This document shows positions 44,225 to 54,130 of a stretch of 64,000 nt of DNA, one piece after another. Below the pieces are notes generated by a model that was given only the letters and a program-made list of their open reading frames with translations, was not told the DNA's origin and did not search any database. Source of the stretch: Parabacteroides sp. PFB2-10 (lineage in GTDB: Bacteria > Bacteroidota > Bacteroidia > Bacteroidales > Tannerellaceae). The stretch lies in assembly GCF_029893085.1 (NCBI RefSeq), contig NZ_JARXWI010000001.1, forward strand, positions 186,001-250,000, given 5' to 3'. The number at the start of each line of letters is the position of its first letter. The stretch's first letter is position 1. Position numbers and translations under genes: made by a program.

Positions 44225-47200
44225 TTATTTAACAGCCTCTTCAATCCATTTACGGGCATTCACGAAGGCTTCCATCCACGGAGTCACTTCGTCGGCCTGG
44301 CGATCAGCGGGGTAATAGCCACACTGCCACGGGAACACGGCGCGCTCCGGATGAGGCATGATAGACAAGTGGCGACCATCGGCCGAAGCCACGCCGGCAA
44401 CCGACCAGGGCGATCCGTTCGGATTGGCAGGATACCCTTCGTAGTTATATTTAGCTACCACGTTATATTGCTTTTCTTCATACGGGAAAGCAAACTTACC
44501 TTCGCCATGAGCTACCCACGCACCGATCTTCGATCCACTCAGGGAACCAAACATCACCGAGTTGTTTTTCGGGATCTCCAGCGTAACGAAGTTGGATTCG
44601 AACTTATGCGAGTCGTTGAATACCATCTTATGTTTCACCTCATGTTCGGGATAGAGCACTTCGAGTTCGGCCATCAATTGGCAACCGTTACAGATACCCA
44701 TACTCAAGGTGTCCTTGCGGGCATAATAGTTGTCGATCGCCTTTTTCGCCCGTTCGTTGTAGAGGAAGCCACCGGCCCATCCTTTGGCAGAGCCCAATAC
44801 GTCGGAGTTAGAGAAACCACCCACAAAGATGATCATATTCACATCCTCCAGTGTTTCGCGTCCGCTTGCCAGGTCGGTCATGTGAACGTCTTTCACATCA
44901 AAGCCGGCCAGGTAGAGCGCATACGCCGTTTCGCGTTCACACTGCGATCCCTTTTCGCGGATTACAGCCGCTTTCACGCCACTTCGTTCCTTACGGTCGG
45001 CCGAAAGACCCAGATCCGCCAGGCGTCCGGTGAAATGTTTGTTGTATTTGAATTCCAACGGTTGCATCTTATAGTTCTCAAAACGATTGCCTGCACAAAG
45101 GCTACCGCTCTGCTTTCTATCCAATTGGTAAGAGGATTGATACCACACATCGCGCATATAATCGATACCGAAGTGGTATTCCACGCCGTTCTTAGCCACC
45201 AGGATATGACGTTCTGCCGTCGGTTTGGCAATAGCGGCAAAGCCAACGCCACGCTCCGACATCAGTTGTTCGAACGCTTTCTTGTCTTTCACCTGCACCA
45301 GGATACCCGGATTCTCGGCAAACAGGATCTTCATCAGATCCTCTTCTGCCACCCTGTTCAGGTCGACTTCCAAGCCGCCCTCTACATTGGCGAAACACAT
45401 TTCCAACAGAGCGGTGATCATACCACCAGCAGAGATATCGTGTCCGGCCAGGATTAGCCCGTTTTCAATCGCCTCCTGAACAGCATTAAACGCATCAGCG
45501 AAGTATTCCGAATCTTTCACCGTTGGCACCTCGTCGCCGATACGGTTCAATACCTGTGCAAAAGCAGAACCGCCCAGTTTCAGGGTATCGAAAGAGAAAT
45601 CGATATAATAGACTGTCGTATTGTTTTCTTTGGCAAGCACCGGCGACACGATCTTCTTCACATCGCTCACTTCACCGGCGGCAGAGATAATCACCGTTCC
45701 CGGAGAAATCACCTTTTCCTGCCCATATTTCTGTGTCATCGACAGGGAGTCTTTCCCGGTCGGTATATTGATGCCCAACGCAATGGCAAAGTCCGAACAG
45801 GCTTGTACCGCCTTGTACAAACGGGCATCCTCCCCTTCGTTGCGGCAGGGCCACATCCAGTTGGCGCTCAACGACACCCCTTTCAGCTGATCGCTCAACG
45901 GAGCAAACACCAGGTTGGTCAACGATTCGGCAATCGCCATCACCGAACCGGCTGCCGGATCAACCATCGCTACCTGCGGAGCATGCCCAATCGAGGTAGC
46001 AATCCCTGCTTTTCCTCTGTAATCGAGTGCCACAGCACCCAGGTCGCTCAATGGCAACTGCAATTCACCCTGGCATTGCTGGCGGGCTACCTTACCCGTT
46101 ACCGAACGGTCGACCTTATTAGTCAGCCAATCCTTACAGGCAACAGCTTCCAGTTGAAGCACATTCTCCAGGTAATGATGTATGTCGGATTCTTTGTACA
46201 CCACCGGTTGGTAGGCCTCATCCAGTGTATGGTCGACCATCACTGTCTTCGGCGCCTTGCCAAACATGTATTCCAGTTTCAGGTCGATGGGCTTTTCGCC
46301 GTCCGCCTGCTTGAATACCAACGCCATATCGTTTGTTGTTTCCCCTACCACATACATCGGAGCGCGTTCGCGTTCGGCAATGCGTTTGATACGTTCCACA
46401 TCTTTCTCTTTCATCAGAAGCCCCATACGTTCCTGGCTCTCGTTGCCAATGATCTCTTTGGCAGAGAGCGTCGGATCGCCGATAGGCAGTTTATCCATTT
46501 CGATTACCCCACCGGTTGCCTCGATCAATTCGGACAAACAGTTGAGGTGTCCACCGGCCCCGTGGTCGTGGATTGACACGATCGGGTTCTCATCGGCTTC
46601 CGCAATGGTACGGATCACATTGGCTGCTCTCTTCTGCATCTCCGGATTGGCACGCTGTACGGCGTTCAATTCGATGCCGCTGGCATACTGCCCGGTGTCG
46701 ACCGAAGAGACAGCGCCTCCACCCATACCGATACGGTAGTTGTCGCCACCGATCACCACCACCTTCTCGCCCGGTTCGGGATCACCTTTCAACGCATCGC
46801 GTTTATTAGCAAAACCAACACCACCGGCCAGCATGATGACCTTGTCGTATCCATATTTCTTATTGTTTTCTTCGTGTTCGAAGGTCAAAACAGAACCACA
46901 GATCAGCGGTTGCCCGAAATGATTCCCGAACTGTGACGCCCCGTTAGAGGCCTTGATCAGGATCTGTTCCGGTGTTTGATACAACCAACGGCGGGGATCC
47001 ATATATTGTTCCCATTCGCGGGCACCTTCTGTGCGCGGGTAGGAGGTCATGTAAACCGCCGTCCCTGCCATCGGCAAAGAGGCCTTTCCGCCGGCCAGAC
47101 GGTCGCGTATCTCACCTCCCGAACCGGTAGAAGCACCATTGAACGGCTCCACAGTGGTGGGGAAGTTATGTGTTTCCGCTTTCAGGGAGATCACGGTTTC

Positions 47201-47911
47201 GATCTCTTTGGTGGCGTAATAATCGGGCTTGTCTCCCGAAAGCGGAGCGAACTGCTCCATTTTCGGCCCTTCATTAAACGCTACATTATCTTTGTAGGCC
47301 GACACCAATTTGTTGGGATTCTCTTTCGAGGTCTTCTTGATCAGGTTGAACAGGCTGCTTTCCATCTCCACCCCGTCGATCACGAACGTACCACCGAATA
47401 TCTTATGGCGGCAGTGTTCGGAATTCACCTGCGCAAATCCATACACTTCGCTATCGGTCAGCTTGCGATTCAGCTTCTCACTCACTTCGTTCAGATAAGC
47501 CACCTCGTCTTCGCTTAACGCCAGCCCTTCCTGCTCGTTATAGGCCACAATATCCTCAATGTAGACAATCGGATCCGGCTTTTTGTTGATAGTGAATATC
47601 TCCTGATCCAACCCGTTATAGATGCGTTGCAACATAGGATCATGTTCCGCCTCTTTGCCGGACACAGGGAAATATTCTTCAATACGCGAAATACCGGGCA
47701 CCCCCATGTTTTGGGTGATCTCAACGGCGTTGGTACTCCAGGGCGTGATCATTTCACGACGAGGGCCTACAAACCAGCCGTCTAAGGTGTCTACCTCTAA
47801 TGGGGTGGCATTGCCAAACGCCCACACTAATTTTTGGATATTTTCGGAAGAGAATGGTTGAGCTGCCTCAACAGCCAATACAGAACCGGAAGATCTGAAA
47901 AATAGAATCAT
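44225..47911 (-). CDS. purL: Phosphoribosylformylglycinamidine synthase (large, single-chain)
   Basis: A 1228-aa FGAM synthase of the long fused type: it converts FGAR plus glutamine and ATP to FGAM in purine synthesis. The N-terminal domain, linker, two AIRS-like halves ([34 protein letters not shown]) and a C-terminal class I glutamine amidotransferase are all present. In the amidotransferase the nucleophile Cys is in [10 protein letters not shown] and the His in [14 protein letters not shown] at 47911 ([10 protein letters not shown]) is taken because a TATCTTTG box at 47971-47978 lies within the longer frame, whose extra 50 codons have no family match. Confidence 0.95.
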   Translation of the reverse strand: MILFFRSSGSVLAVEAAQPFSSENIQKLVWAFGNATPLEVDTLDGWFVGPRREMITPWSTNAVEITQNMGVPGISRIEEYFPVSGKEAEHDPMLQRIYNGLDQEIFTINKKPDPIVYIEDIVAYNEQEGLALSEDEVAYLNEVSEKLNRKLTDSEVYGFAQVNSEHCRHKIFGGTFVIDGVEMESSLFNLIKKTSKENPNKLVSAYKDNVAFNEGPKMEQFAPLSGDKPDYYATKEIETVISLKAETHNFPTTVEPFNGASTGSGGEIRDRLAGGKASLPMAGTAVYMTSYPRTEGAREWEQYMDPRRWLYQTPEQILIKASNGASQFGNHFGQPLICGSVLTFEHEENNKKYGYDKVIMLAGGVGFANKRDALKGDPEPGEKVVVIGGDNYRIGMGGGAVSSVDTGQYASGIELNAVQRANPEMQKRAANVIRTIAEADENPIVSIHDHGAGGHLNCLSELIEATGGVIEMDKLPIGDPTLSAKEIIGNESQERMGLLMKEKDVERIKRIAERERAPMYVVGETTNDMALVFKQADGEKPIDLKLEYMFGKAPKTVMVDHTLDEAYQPVVYKESDIHHYLENVLQLEAVACKDWLTNKVDRSVTGKVARQQCQGELQLPLSDLGAVALDYRGKAGIATSIGHAPQVAMVDPAAGSVMAIAESLTNLVFAPLSDQLKGVSLSANWMWPCRNEGEDARLYKAVQACSDFAIALGINIPTGKDSLSMTQKYGQEKVISPGTVIISAAGEVSDVKKIVSPVLAKENNTTVYYIDFSFDTLKLGGSAFAQVLNRIGDEVPTVKDSEYFADAFNAVQEAIENGLILAGHDISAGGMITALLEMCFANVEGGLEVDLNRVAEEDLMKILFAENPGILVQVKDKKAFEQLMSERGVGFAAIAKPTAERHILVAKNGVEYHFGIDYMRDVWYQSSYQLDRKQSGSLCAGNRFENYKMQPLEFKYNKHFTGRLADLGLSADRKERSGVKAAVIREKGSQCERETAYALYLAGFDVKDVHMTDLASGRETLEDVNMIIFVGGFSNSDVLGSAKGWAGGFLYNERAKKAIDNYYARKDTLSMGICNGCQLMAELEVLYPEHEVKHKMVFNDSHKFESNFVTLEIPKNNSVMFGSLSGSKIGAWVAHGEGKFAFPYEEKQYNVVAKYNYEGYPANPNGSPWSVAGVASADGRHLSIMPHPERAVFPWQCGYYPADRQADEVTPWMEAFVNARKWIEEAVK

Positions 47912-47970
47912 ATTTTTATTACTATTGATATGTCTAACATCATGGCGAACAACCCGTTTGTTACGCGTGG

Positions 47971-47978
47971 CAAAGATA
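47971..47978 (-). promoter_or_regulatory. -7 box (TATCTTTG) of purL
   Basis: TAnnTTTG match 59 nt before the purL ATG, implying a ~55-nt leader. No purine riboswitch-like fold was recognised in so short a leader. Confidence 0.5.
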
Positions 47979-48113
47979 ATCAGAAATAATGAATTCCTGT
48001 TTATTTTAACGTGACAGTTGTATTTAATACCTAACCAATATGTCACGGGGAAGGGTTTCAAGTTGGGTAATGTTTGAAGATCTCACCGTTCCTTTTCGCA
48101 TCCTCAAAATTTT

Positions 48114-48295
48114 GAAATGTTAAAAACTCGATTGTAAGCAAAACGGTCTTTTTTCTTACAAATCCATACGTTAAAAAGTGTTTCTCCCGGGAGTTTGCAA
48201 AAATAGTCCTGCTTTTTTGCGCGCAAAGTCCTTCGGAAATTACAAATCGTAAATTGGCTGTTTTGTCGGAAACGGGTAGTTTAACATTTGTTTAC
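48114..48295 (+). repeat. Dispersed intergenic element, copy D
   Basis: Near-complete copy: ATGTTAAA (48117-48124), imperfect hairpin GATTGTAAGC/CTTACAAATC, ACGTTAAAAAGTG, TTTCTCCCGGGAGTTTG (palindrome 48184-48193), TCCTGCTTTTTTGCGCGCAAAG, AAATTACAAATCGTAAATT, and TTTAACAT (48280-48287) leading into TTTGTTTAC. The first and last 8-mers are perfect inverted repeats. With the two flanking promoters it fills the 47912-48457 gap. Confidence 0.88.
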
Positions 48296-48317
48296 ATTGC
48301 GATTCCGGCTATCTTGC
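48287..48317 (+). promoter_or_regulatory. Candidate upstream promoter of GH2 gene at element edge
   Basis: TTTG (48287-48290) inside element copy D, 19-nt spacer, then TATCTTGC (48310-48317), a 6 of 8 match to TAnnTTTG. It would give a ~135-nt leader. Confidence 0.35.
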
Positions 48318-48409
48318 AACTATAATCATACCCGAACCCTCTGTCTATTTTAAGAGGAGGAAGGAGGTTTTTTTAGTGCTAAAACAACACTTTATTGTCA
48401 AATTAAAAA

Positions 48410-48417
48410 TATCTTTG
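48410..48417 (+). promoter_or_regulatory. -7 box (TATCTTTG) of GH2 gene
   Basis: Exact TAnnTTTG match 40 nt before the ATG at 48458. No -33 at the right distance. Confidence 0.45.
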
Positions 48418-48457
48418 AAAGATTATTATGTAAAACTATTGTTTATATGTTGAAATT

Positions 48458-50911
48458 ATGAAAATGAAAAAGTTATTATTCCTGTCTGTTCTGTTTTTGG
48501 CTGCCATGGCTGCTACTAACGCATTTGCATCCGGTCGAAAGGCACTTTTCGACGACAACTGGAAGTTTCACCGGGGAGGCGTAGCCAACGCCGAGCAGCC
48601 CCTGTTTAATGATGTCAAATGGCGTACACTGGATCTTCCGCACGACTGGAGCATGGATCCGGCGCCTATTCAGCGAGAAGGCATTACCGTAGGGCCTTTT
48701 TCCCAACTAAGCGAAGGGGGTATGGGCGGTGCCGATACGGGGCAGACCCTGGGCGGGGAAGGCTGGTATCGTAAAAAATTCACGCTTTCACCGAATGATG
48801 CCGGCAAAATTATTACACTTTATTTCGAAGGCGTGTACAATCAGTCGGAACTCTTTGTGAATGGCAAGAAGATCTATTTCAATCCCTATGGATACACCTC
48901 GTATAAGGTCGATATCACGGACTATTGCCATGCACCGGGCGTGGAGAACACCATTGCTGTGCGCGTATTGAATGTCGGACAGAACAGCCGCTGGTATGCC
49001 GGTTCAGGCATTTTCCGCCATGTGTGGATAATCAAAACAAACAAAATACACTTGGAAGAATGGGATACTTTTGTGGATGCTTCCGAGGTGAAAGGTAAGG
49101 AGGCGACAGTCAAATTCTCGGCTCTTATCCACAACTCCGAGAAAAAGGCTGGCGAGGGCGAACTGCAGGTGAAGATATTCTCTCCGAAGGGGGAAGAGGT
49201 GTACACGCAGATTGAAAAAACATCGCTTTCATCGACCGTTCCCTATTCGGCCTCCTTTGTTATCAAAAAACCGGCGTTATGGTCGCTCGAATCGCCATTG
49301 CTCTACCGGGCTGAGGTGGTATTGAGCTCCGAAGGAAAAGAACTGGATAAGATAACCATTCCGTTTGGTATCCGCACGATCTCTTTCTCGGCCAAGGAGG
49401 GATTCCTTTTGAATGGGAAACCGGTGAAACTGAAAGGGGGATGTATCCATCATGATAACGGCCTCTTAGGGGCAGCAGCCATCGACCGGGCCGAGGAGCG
49501 AAAGGTGGAGTTGATGAAGGCCAATGGATACAATGCCGTAAGATGCGCGCACAACCAGGTGTCAGAGTATTTCTTAGATGCCTGCGACCGCCTGGGACTA
49601 TTGGTGATTCACGAAACATTCGACCAATGGCAACAAAGTAAAAGAGGGAACGACTATCACCAGTTTTTCGACGAATGGAGCGACAAAGACCTGGCGGCAT
49701 CGGTACGCCGCGACCGCAATCATCCTTCTATTATCATGTGGAGCATCGGCAACGAGGTAGCACAACGCGCCGATCAACCCGAAGGCGATCTTATCTCCAA
49801 AAGATTAGTCAATACGATCAAACAATACGACACCTCACGCTTTACGACAATCGGTGCCAATGATTTCTGGGACAGAAGGCAGTTTAAATGGGATACGGAT
49901 GCCTACAGAGCCTTCCAGAACGTGGATGTGGCAGGCTATAACTATGTGTGGTGGAAGTATGAAAGCGACCACGAGGCCTATCCCGACCGCGTTATTTATG
50001 GCAGTGAGTCGTATCCGAAGGATGCAGCGATCAACTGGAACCTGGTTGAGAAGCACCCATACGTGATCGGTGATTTTGTATGGACAGCGATCGACTATAT
50101 CGGTGAAGCCGGACTGGGGCATGCGCTGGAACTGGCTGAAGGAGAGCGCAATCCGCAGTTTATGGGCTGGCCGTGGTATAACGCCTGGTGTGGCGATATC
50201 GATTTCTGCGGCGAGAAGAAGCCTCAGTCCTATTACCGTGATGTGGTGTGGCGCGAACGCGAGATCTCAATGGCTGTACGTCCTCCGGTGGCTCTCGGCA
50301 AAAAGGAGGTGGTCAATGGCTGGGGATGGACCGATGAACTACTGAGTTGGAACTGGCCGGGTCGCGAAGGCCAAACGATGCGGGTCAATGTCTATAGCCG
50401 TTCGCCCAAAGTGAGACTCTATCAGGATGGCCAATTGATCGACGAAAAAGAGACCGACAAAGAAAACTATACAGCCACCTTCAAAGTACCCTACAAAGCC
50501 GGTGAACTGAAAGCGGTCAATGTCGAAAAGAACCGCGAAAGAGCCTCTACGCTGCTTCGGACAACAGGTGTTCCGGTGGCTATCCGGCTGACAGCCGATC
50601 GCAACCAATTGAAAGCAAACAGGAACGATTTGTCGTATGTGAAGATCGAGTTGGTGGATGCCGATGGCTATGTGGTGCCCGATGTCGATCTGAACGTAGG
50701 CATACGGTGCGAAGGGGAGGGATCAGTCATTGCCGCCGGCAACGCGGCTTACGATGATATGGCCAGTTTCCGCTCGATGAATCCGAAAACATTCCGGGGA
50801 AAAGCTGTGGCTATTGTGCAGCCAAACGGCCAAAAAGCCGGTCAGATCAAACTGACCGTCACAGCCGAAGGATTGCCCGATTCGACCCTTTCCATCGATA
50901 CTTTTGAGTAA
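48458..50911 (+). CDS. Glycoside hydrolase family 2 (beta-galactosidase-like)
   Basis: An 817-aa secreted GH2 enzyme. After a signal peptide (MKMKKLLFLSVLFLAAMAATNAFA) come the sugar-binding jelly-roll (~25-215), an Ig-like domain (~220-320) and the TIM barrel (~320-620). The acid/base Glu is in MWSIGNEV (about residue 433) and the nucleophile Glu in VIYGSESYP (about 517). A DUF4982 and another Ig-like domain follow. No lipobox or SusC/SusD genes are near, so this is an isolated GH2 outside a polysaccharide locus. Substrate is inferred as a beta-galactoside from clade features. Confidence 0.88.
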   Translation: MKMKKLLFLSVLFLAAMAATNAFASGRKALFDDNWKFHRGGVANAEQPLFNDVKWRTLDLPHDWSMDPAPIQREGITVGPFSQLSEGGMGGADTGQTLGGEGWYRKKFTLSPNDAGKIITLYFEGVYNQSELFVNGKKIYFNPYGYTSYKVDITDYCHAPGVENTIAVRVLNVGQNSRWYAGSGIFRHVWIIKTNKIHLEEWDTFVDASEVKGKEATVKFSALIHNSEKKAGEGELQVKIFSPKGEEVYTQIEKTSLSSTVPYSASFVIKKPALWSLESPLLYRAEVVLSSEGKELDKITIPFGIRTISFSAKEGFLLNGKPVKLKGGCIHHDNGLLGAAAIDRAEERKVELMKANGYNAVRCAHNQVSEYFLDACDRLGLLVIHETFDQWQQSKRGNDYHQFFDEWSDKDLAASVRRDRNHPSIIMWSIGNEVAQRADQPEGDLISKRLVNTIKQYDTSRFTTIGANDFWDRRQFKWDTDAYRAFQNVDVAGYNYVWWKYESDHEAYPDRVIYGSESYPKDAAINWNLVEKHPYVIGDFVWTAIDYIGEAGLGHALELAEGERNPQFMGWPWYNAWCGDIDFCGEKKPQSYYRDVVWREREISMAVRPPVALGKKEVVNGWGWTDELLSWNWPGREGQTMRVNVYSRSPKVRLYQDGQLIDEKETDKENYTATFKVPYKAGELKAVNVEKNRERASTLLRTTGVPVAIRLTADRNQLKANRNDLSYVKIELVDADGYVVPDVDLNVGIRCEGEGSVIAAGNAAYDDMASFRSMNPKTFRGKAVAIVQPNGQKAGQIKLTVTAEGLPDSTLSIDTFE

Positions 50912-50917
50912 AAAACA

Positions 50918-50948
50918 GAGGCGATTGGCAAGATTTGCCAATCGCCTC
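50918..50948 (-). terminator. Terminator of fimbrial operon
   Basis: A perfect 14-bp stem (50918-50931 with 50935-50948), loop 3 nt. The T-run is on the minus-strand exit side, so it mainly ends the leftward fimbrial operon; it lies 7 bp after the GH2 stop. Confidence 0.85.
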
Positions 50949-51026
50949 AGATAAATAAAATAATCATGAAACTTATTAGAGGGAATTGCTTCCTTCTAGG
51001 GGGCGCTTTTCACAAAGGGCTATTTC

Positions 51027-54000
51027 TTATTTCATATCCTTTACGCAGCGGACGTTTATCACCGAAGTAAAAGAATTAACTTCAAAACCAGGATAAGGAA
51101 GCTGCATTTGCGGAGTTTTTATCGATCCGTTAAAGAAATATCCGTAACGCATATTATATTTCTCATCATCAGCCCCTTCTTTTTCTCTTTTCAGAGCTAA
51201 GGGTTCTCCGCCGAATGTGCCACTTTTCTTTGTCCAGTCCCACATGGAAGAATAGGTAGAGGCAAACAAGATACTGGTATTCGGAAAAGGATAATAGCTA
51301 TTCCCAATGGTAGTGATAAGTACTAATTCACGCTGATTGGGAGGACGCCATCCCCGATCCATCTCTGTGACTCCGGTATTGTATACATCGCACGGATTAT
51401 GGCCGTCTCTGACAGCATTAGCCAATGCAATCCAGGTCGTATAGGTGGTGGATTTTGCCGGTTTTCGCACGGCAATTTTGGTATACAACCTGTTCTCCGG
51501 ATCATATTCATTATGAGGAGGCAGTGTGCGGTTGGTAAAGATAGCATCCGGACGATGCGAAGAGGTCGTTAGGCTACTGGCATCGATCACAATATAGCCA
51601 TTCATGCTGTTTTCTACCACCGTACCTATCTCCACTTTCGCAGGAGTAGCGGTACTGGCCGTGATATTTCGTGCGCAACGTACGTGCTTTTTTCGCCAGC
51701 TTTCTCCTTTATCCTCCCATCTTCTGACAGCGCTTCCTTCATCTGCCTGGAAAGAGTGTCCGCCACTGGCATAATAGGCAAAGGTCTCCCGCTTCTGTCC
51801 CTTTCCTCGCTGGGCGTAGTTCCATTCGCGTATCTCCTGCGGATAGAGGGTGACCCGCTCAGGCACGGCGTTGGTGCCTACCCAGAAATGCTGGTATTGA
51901 TTGATCGAGGGCAGATACCATTCTATCTCATTCTCGTCGATCAGACCGTTTCCGTTTTTATCGCGGTTACGACTCATACAGGCGGCAAAAGCTTGTGCCT
52001 TATGTTGATCCCATGTTCCGTCAGCTCGTTTATCACCCATGATCCGGGAGTTAAACCATGCCCCCACATTTTTAAGCGCAGGAATAGTGTTTATCTCTTT
52101 TATCATTTGATCTCTTCCGTCATAATCTCCGGAAACAGATGGCTTTGCTAAGGATATTCCATACGGAATGGCGCAATCAATCGCTTTGTAATCGAAATCG
52201 GCCTGAGTTGAATTCCGGGTGTAATAGGCTGCCGGTACATTTTCATTGATACATTCCAGTCCCCAGAACTGTCCCTCTTTCACCTGCTTCTTTTGCACAT
52301 CGAAGATGGTGACGATAGGCAATTGGTCGAGAACGTATTTGGCAGAGATCACCGAACTGTTATAATCGGTATCATTTTCTCTTCGGTAGGCCGCCTTCAA
52401 CCCTATCTTCATGCTGCGTGTGCGGCTCGACAACATATCCGAACGGAAACAGAGGTACTGATCCATGGCGATGTTGTCGCTTGGTTTATATGTATGTTCG
52501 TTTACATAGGCATAGAAAGTAACTGTTTCGGGCATTTGCTTGTGATTCGCGGCATACAAGTTCATCAGATCACGAACCGTATATAAACATCCCTTTGCAT
52601 TATTGGCAGCATAATCATTGGGGTCTGAGAAGTTGGGACCGAATGGTTTTGAATTTCCGGTCTCCCTACCGTCGATCACCGACTTCTCCGCAAACAGCAC
52701 CCAATCGATATCTGCATTCGCATCGTTTTGTTTACTCGGATCATTGGTGATAAAGGTCTCTCTCCATCCTGTTTTGGCTGTTTTCACCGAACAGAAATAG
52801 TAGCCATTTTGGTCAATCAGTTCACTTTTCTTGAATGTCAATGGAATACGTGAGTAATGAGCATCTAATTCGATGGTGATACCATCTTTGAAGACCACGT
52901 CACCATCACCACTGGAGGAGGGTTTCTCGCCTGTGGCTTCGATAATGATACTGTTTACCGATTTCACCGTCACATTATAGGTGTATTTGTGATTGCGTCG
53001 CACGCTAAAATCAAACGCCGGATTATCGCCATACACAAAGCCTAACGGGATATAATAGGTCACGTTGGCCTTAGCCGTTTGCGTCGGGTTTCCGGGCAAT
53101 AACGGATTGGTTTCCTTCCCTTCGTATTCTCCCTTGAGCACAATCATGGCCGTTTTCCCCGGCGCATGGGTCTTACGCAGGTCATTTAAAGAGCCGCTTC
53201 CGCTGAAAGGATTATCCAATTGGCCGTTTTCCAGCATATAAAACTGAAAAGAACCATTCTGTATCTTGCCGTCAAACTGATCGGGATCGGGCGTAAAGGT
53301 ATCCGTAGTAAAATATTTCCCTTCTTTGTTCTTCCCGGTCATATCCCGCACATAATCGTTGTAGAAGAGTACCGTACGGGGCAGATTGCGTATTTCCCAG
53401 GAGATCGGGTGGAAGATCACCTCCCGTTGGGCGTCTTTATAGCCTTTGATGTTGAAGGTAACGGAAGAGATCGTGCGATCCAGCCAGATCTTACAGTCCG
53501 GGGTCAAAGCCGTACCATTGCTTTGCTTGATAACACCCTTGCCTTGCTGATCCATATCGAACAGGCATAATCCGGAGGGATCGACCCGTCCGTCTGCTCC
53601 GGGCTTACCGAAACGGCCGCTCAACAAAAACTCGAGCGAAGTCCATCCCGTATAGTTATCCGCCATCGTAGCGCTTTCGCCCAACCATTCAGCCAGGGTC
53701 TTGCTTCCGGAAGCAAAAAAGGCGTCGATCTGCGCTTTCAGGTCACCCGGCGAATTATTGAAGTTGTTCGACCCCACATTGGCTACGGCGAAAAGACGCT
53801 TCGTGCCTGTTGTGGTTTCAAGAGTCAGTTTATTGGTTTTCAGATCGGCCTCCGTAAAATACTTTTTTTGTTTGTAGTTGCCATTTCTGTCGAACACAAT
53901 CACATAGAGGTCGTATACTTCTGTCTCATTATCGCTCTTGGTTTGCACCATCGGGCTATTCACTCCATAAGGCAGGTCTAAAGAAATGGCAATCCCCTCT

Positions 54001-54113
54001 TTCACCTCTGCCACATCCTGCCCATAGGATGCCTCCTCCGCACATGACTGGAACAGGCTCATCCCGGCAAACAGCAGGCATAATATATATATTGTTGAAT
54101 GTATTGTTTTCAT
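51027..54113 (-). CDS. DUF4906 fimbrial tip-like lipoprotein
   Basis: A 1028-aa lipoprotein (lipobox MSLFQSC) with the fimbrillin-type beginning seen in Bacteroidales: YDLYVIVFDRNGNYKQKKYF, FAVANVGSNN, LDRTISSVTFNIKG. The middle has FDFSVRRNHKYTYNVTVKSV, diagnostic of DUF4906. The C-terminal ~350 residues carry WYLPSINQYQHFWVG, RGWRPPNQRELVLITT and a final INVRCVKD, a tip-adhesin-like domain. It is second in an operon, 17 bp after a fimbrillin-like gene. The likely role is a minor or tip component of a type V pilus; receptor unknown. Confidence 0.78.
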   Translation of the reverse strand: MKTIHSTIYILCLLFAGMSLFQSCAEEASYGQDVAEVKEGIAISLDLPYGVNSPMVQTKSDNETEVYDLYVIVFDRNGNYKQKKYFTEADLKTNKLTLETTTGTKRLFAVANVGSNNFNNSPGDLKAQIDAFFASGSKTLAEWLGESATMADNYTGWTSLEFLLSGRFGKPGADGRVDPSGLCLFDMDQQGKGVIKQSNGTALTPDCKIWLDRTISSVTFNIKGYKDAQREVIFHPISWEIRNLPRTVLFYNDYVRDMTGKNKEGKYFTTDTFTPDPDQFDGKIQNGSFQFYMLENGQLDNPFSGSGSLNDLRKTHAPGKTAMIVLKGEYEGKETNPLLPGNPTQTAKANVTYYIPLGFVYGDNPAFDFSVRRNHKYTYNVTVKSVNSIIIEATGEKPSSSGDGDVVFKDGITIELDAHYSRIPLTFKKSELIDQNGYYFCSVKTAKTGWRETFITNDPSKQNDANADIDWVLFAEKSVIDGRETGNSKPFGPNFSDPNDYAANNAKGCLYTVRDLMNLYAANHKQMPETVTFYAYVNEHTYKPSDNIAMDQYLCFRSDMLSSRTRSMKIGLKAAYRRENDTDYNSSVISAKYVLDQLPIVTIFDVQKKQVKEGQFWGLECINENVPAAYYTRNSTQADFDYKAIDCAIPYGISLAKPSVSGDYDGRDQMIKEINTIPALKNVGAWFNSRIMGDKRADGTWDQHKAQAFAACMSRNRDKNGNGLIDENEIEWYLPSINQYQHFWVGTNAVPERVTLYPQEIREWNYAQRGKGQKRETFAYYASGGHSFQADEGSAVRRWEDKGESWRKKHVRCARNITASTATPAKVEIGTVVENSMNGYIVIDASSLTTSSHRPDAIFTNRTLPPHNEYDPENRLYTKIAVRKPAKSTTYTTWIALANAVRDGHNPCDVYNTGVTEMDRGWRPPNQRELVLITTIGNSYYPFPNTSILFASTYSSMWDWTKKSGTFGGEPLALKREKEGADDEKYNMRYGYFFNGSIKTPQMQLPYPGFEVNSFTSVINVRCVKDMK

Positions 54114-54130
54114 CTTACAGATTATTTTAT

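Noticed and set aside
44157-44260. Small frame starting ATG at 44157
   Set aside because: It runs through the purL terminator hairpin and into antisense purL.
44351-45457. 368-codon open frame antisense to purL
   Set aside because: Shadow of the purL frame; no independent signal or motif.
47912-47978. Purine riboswitch before purL
   Set aside because: The inferred leader is only ~55 nt and shows no three-way-junction folding.
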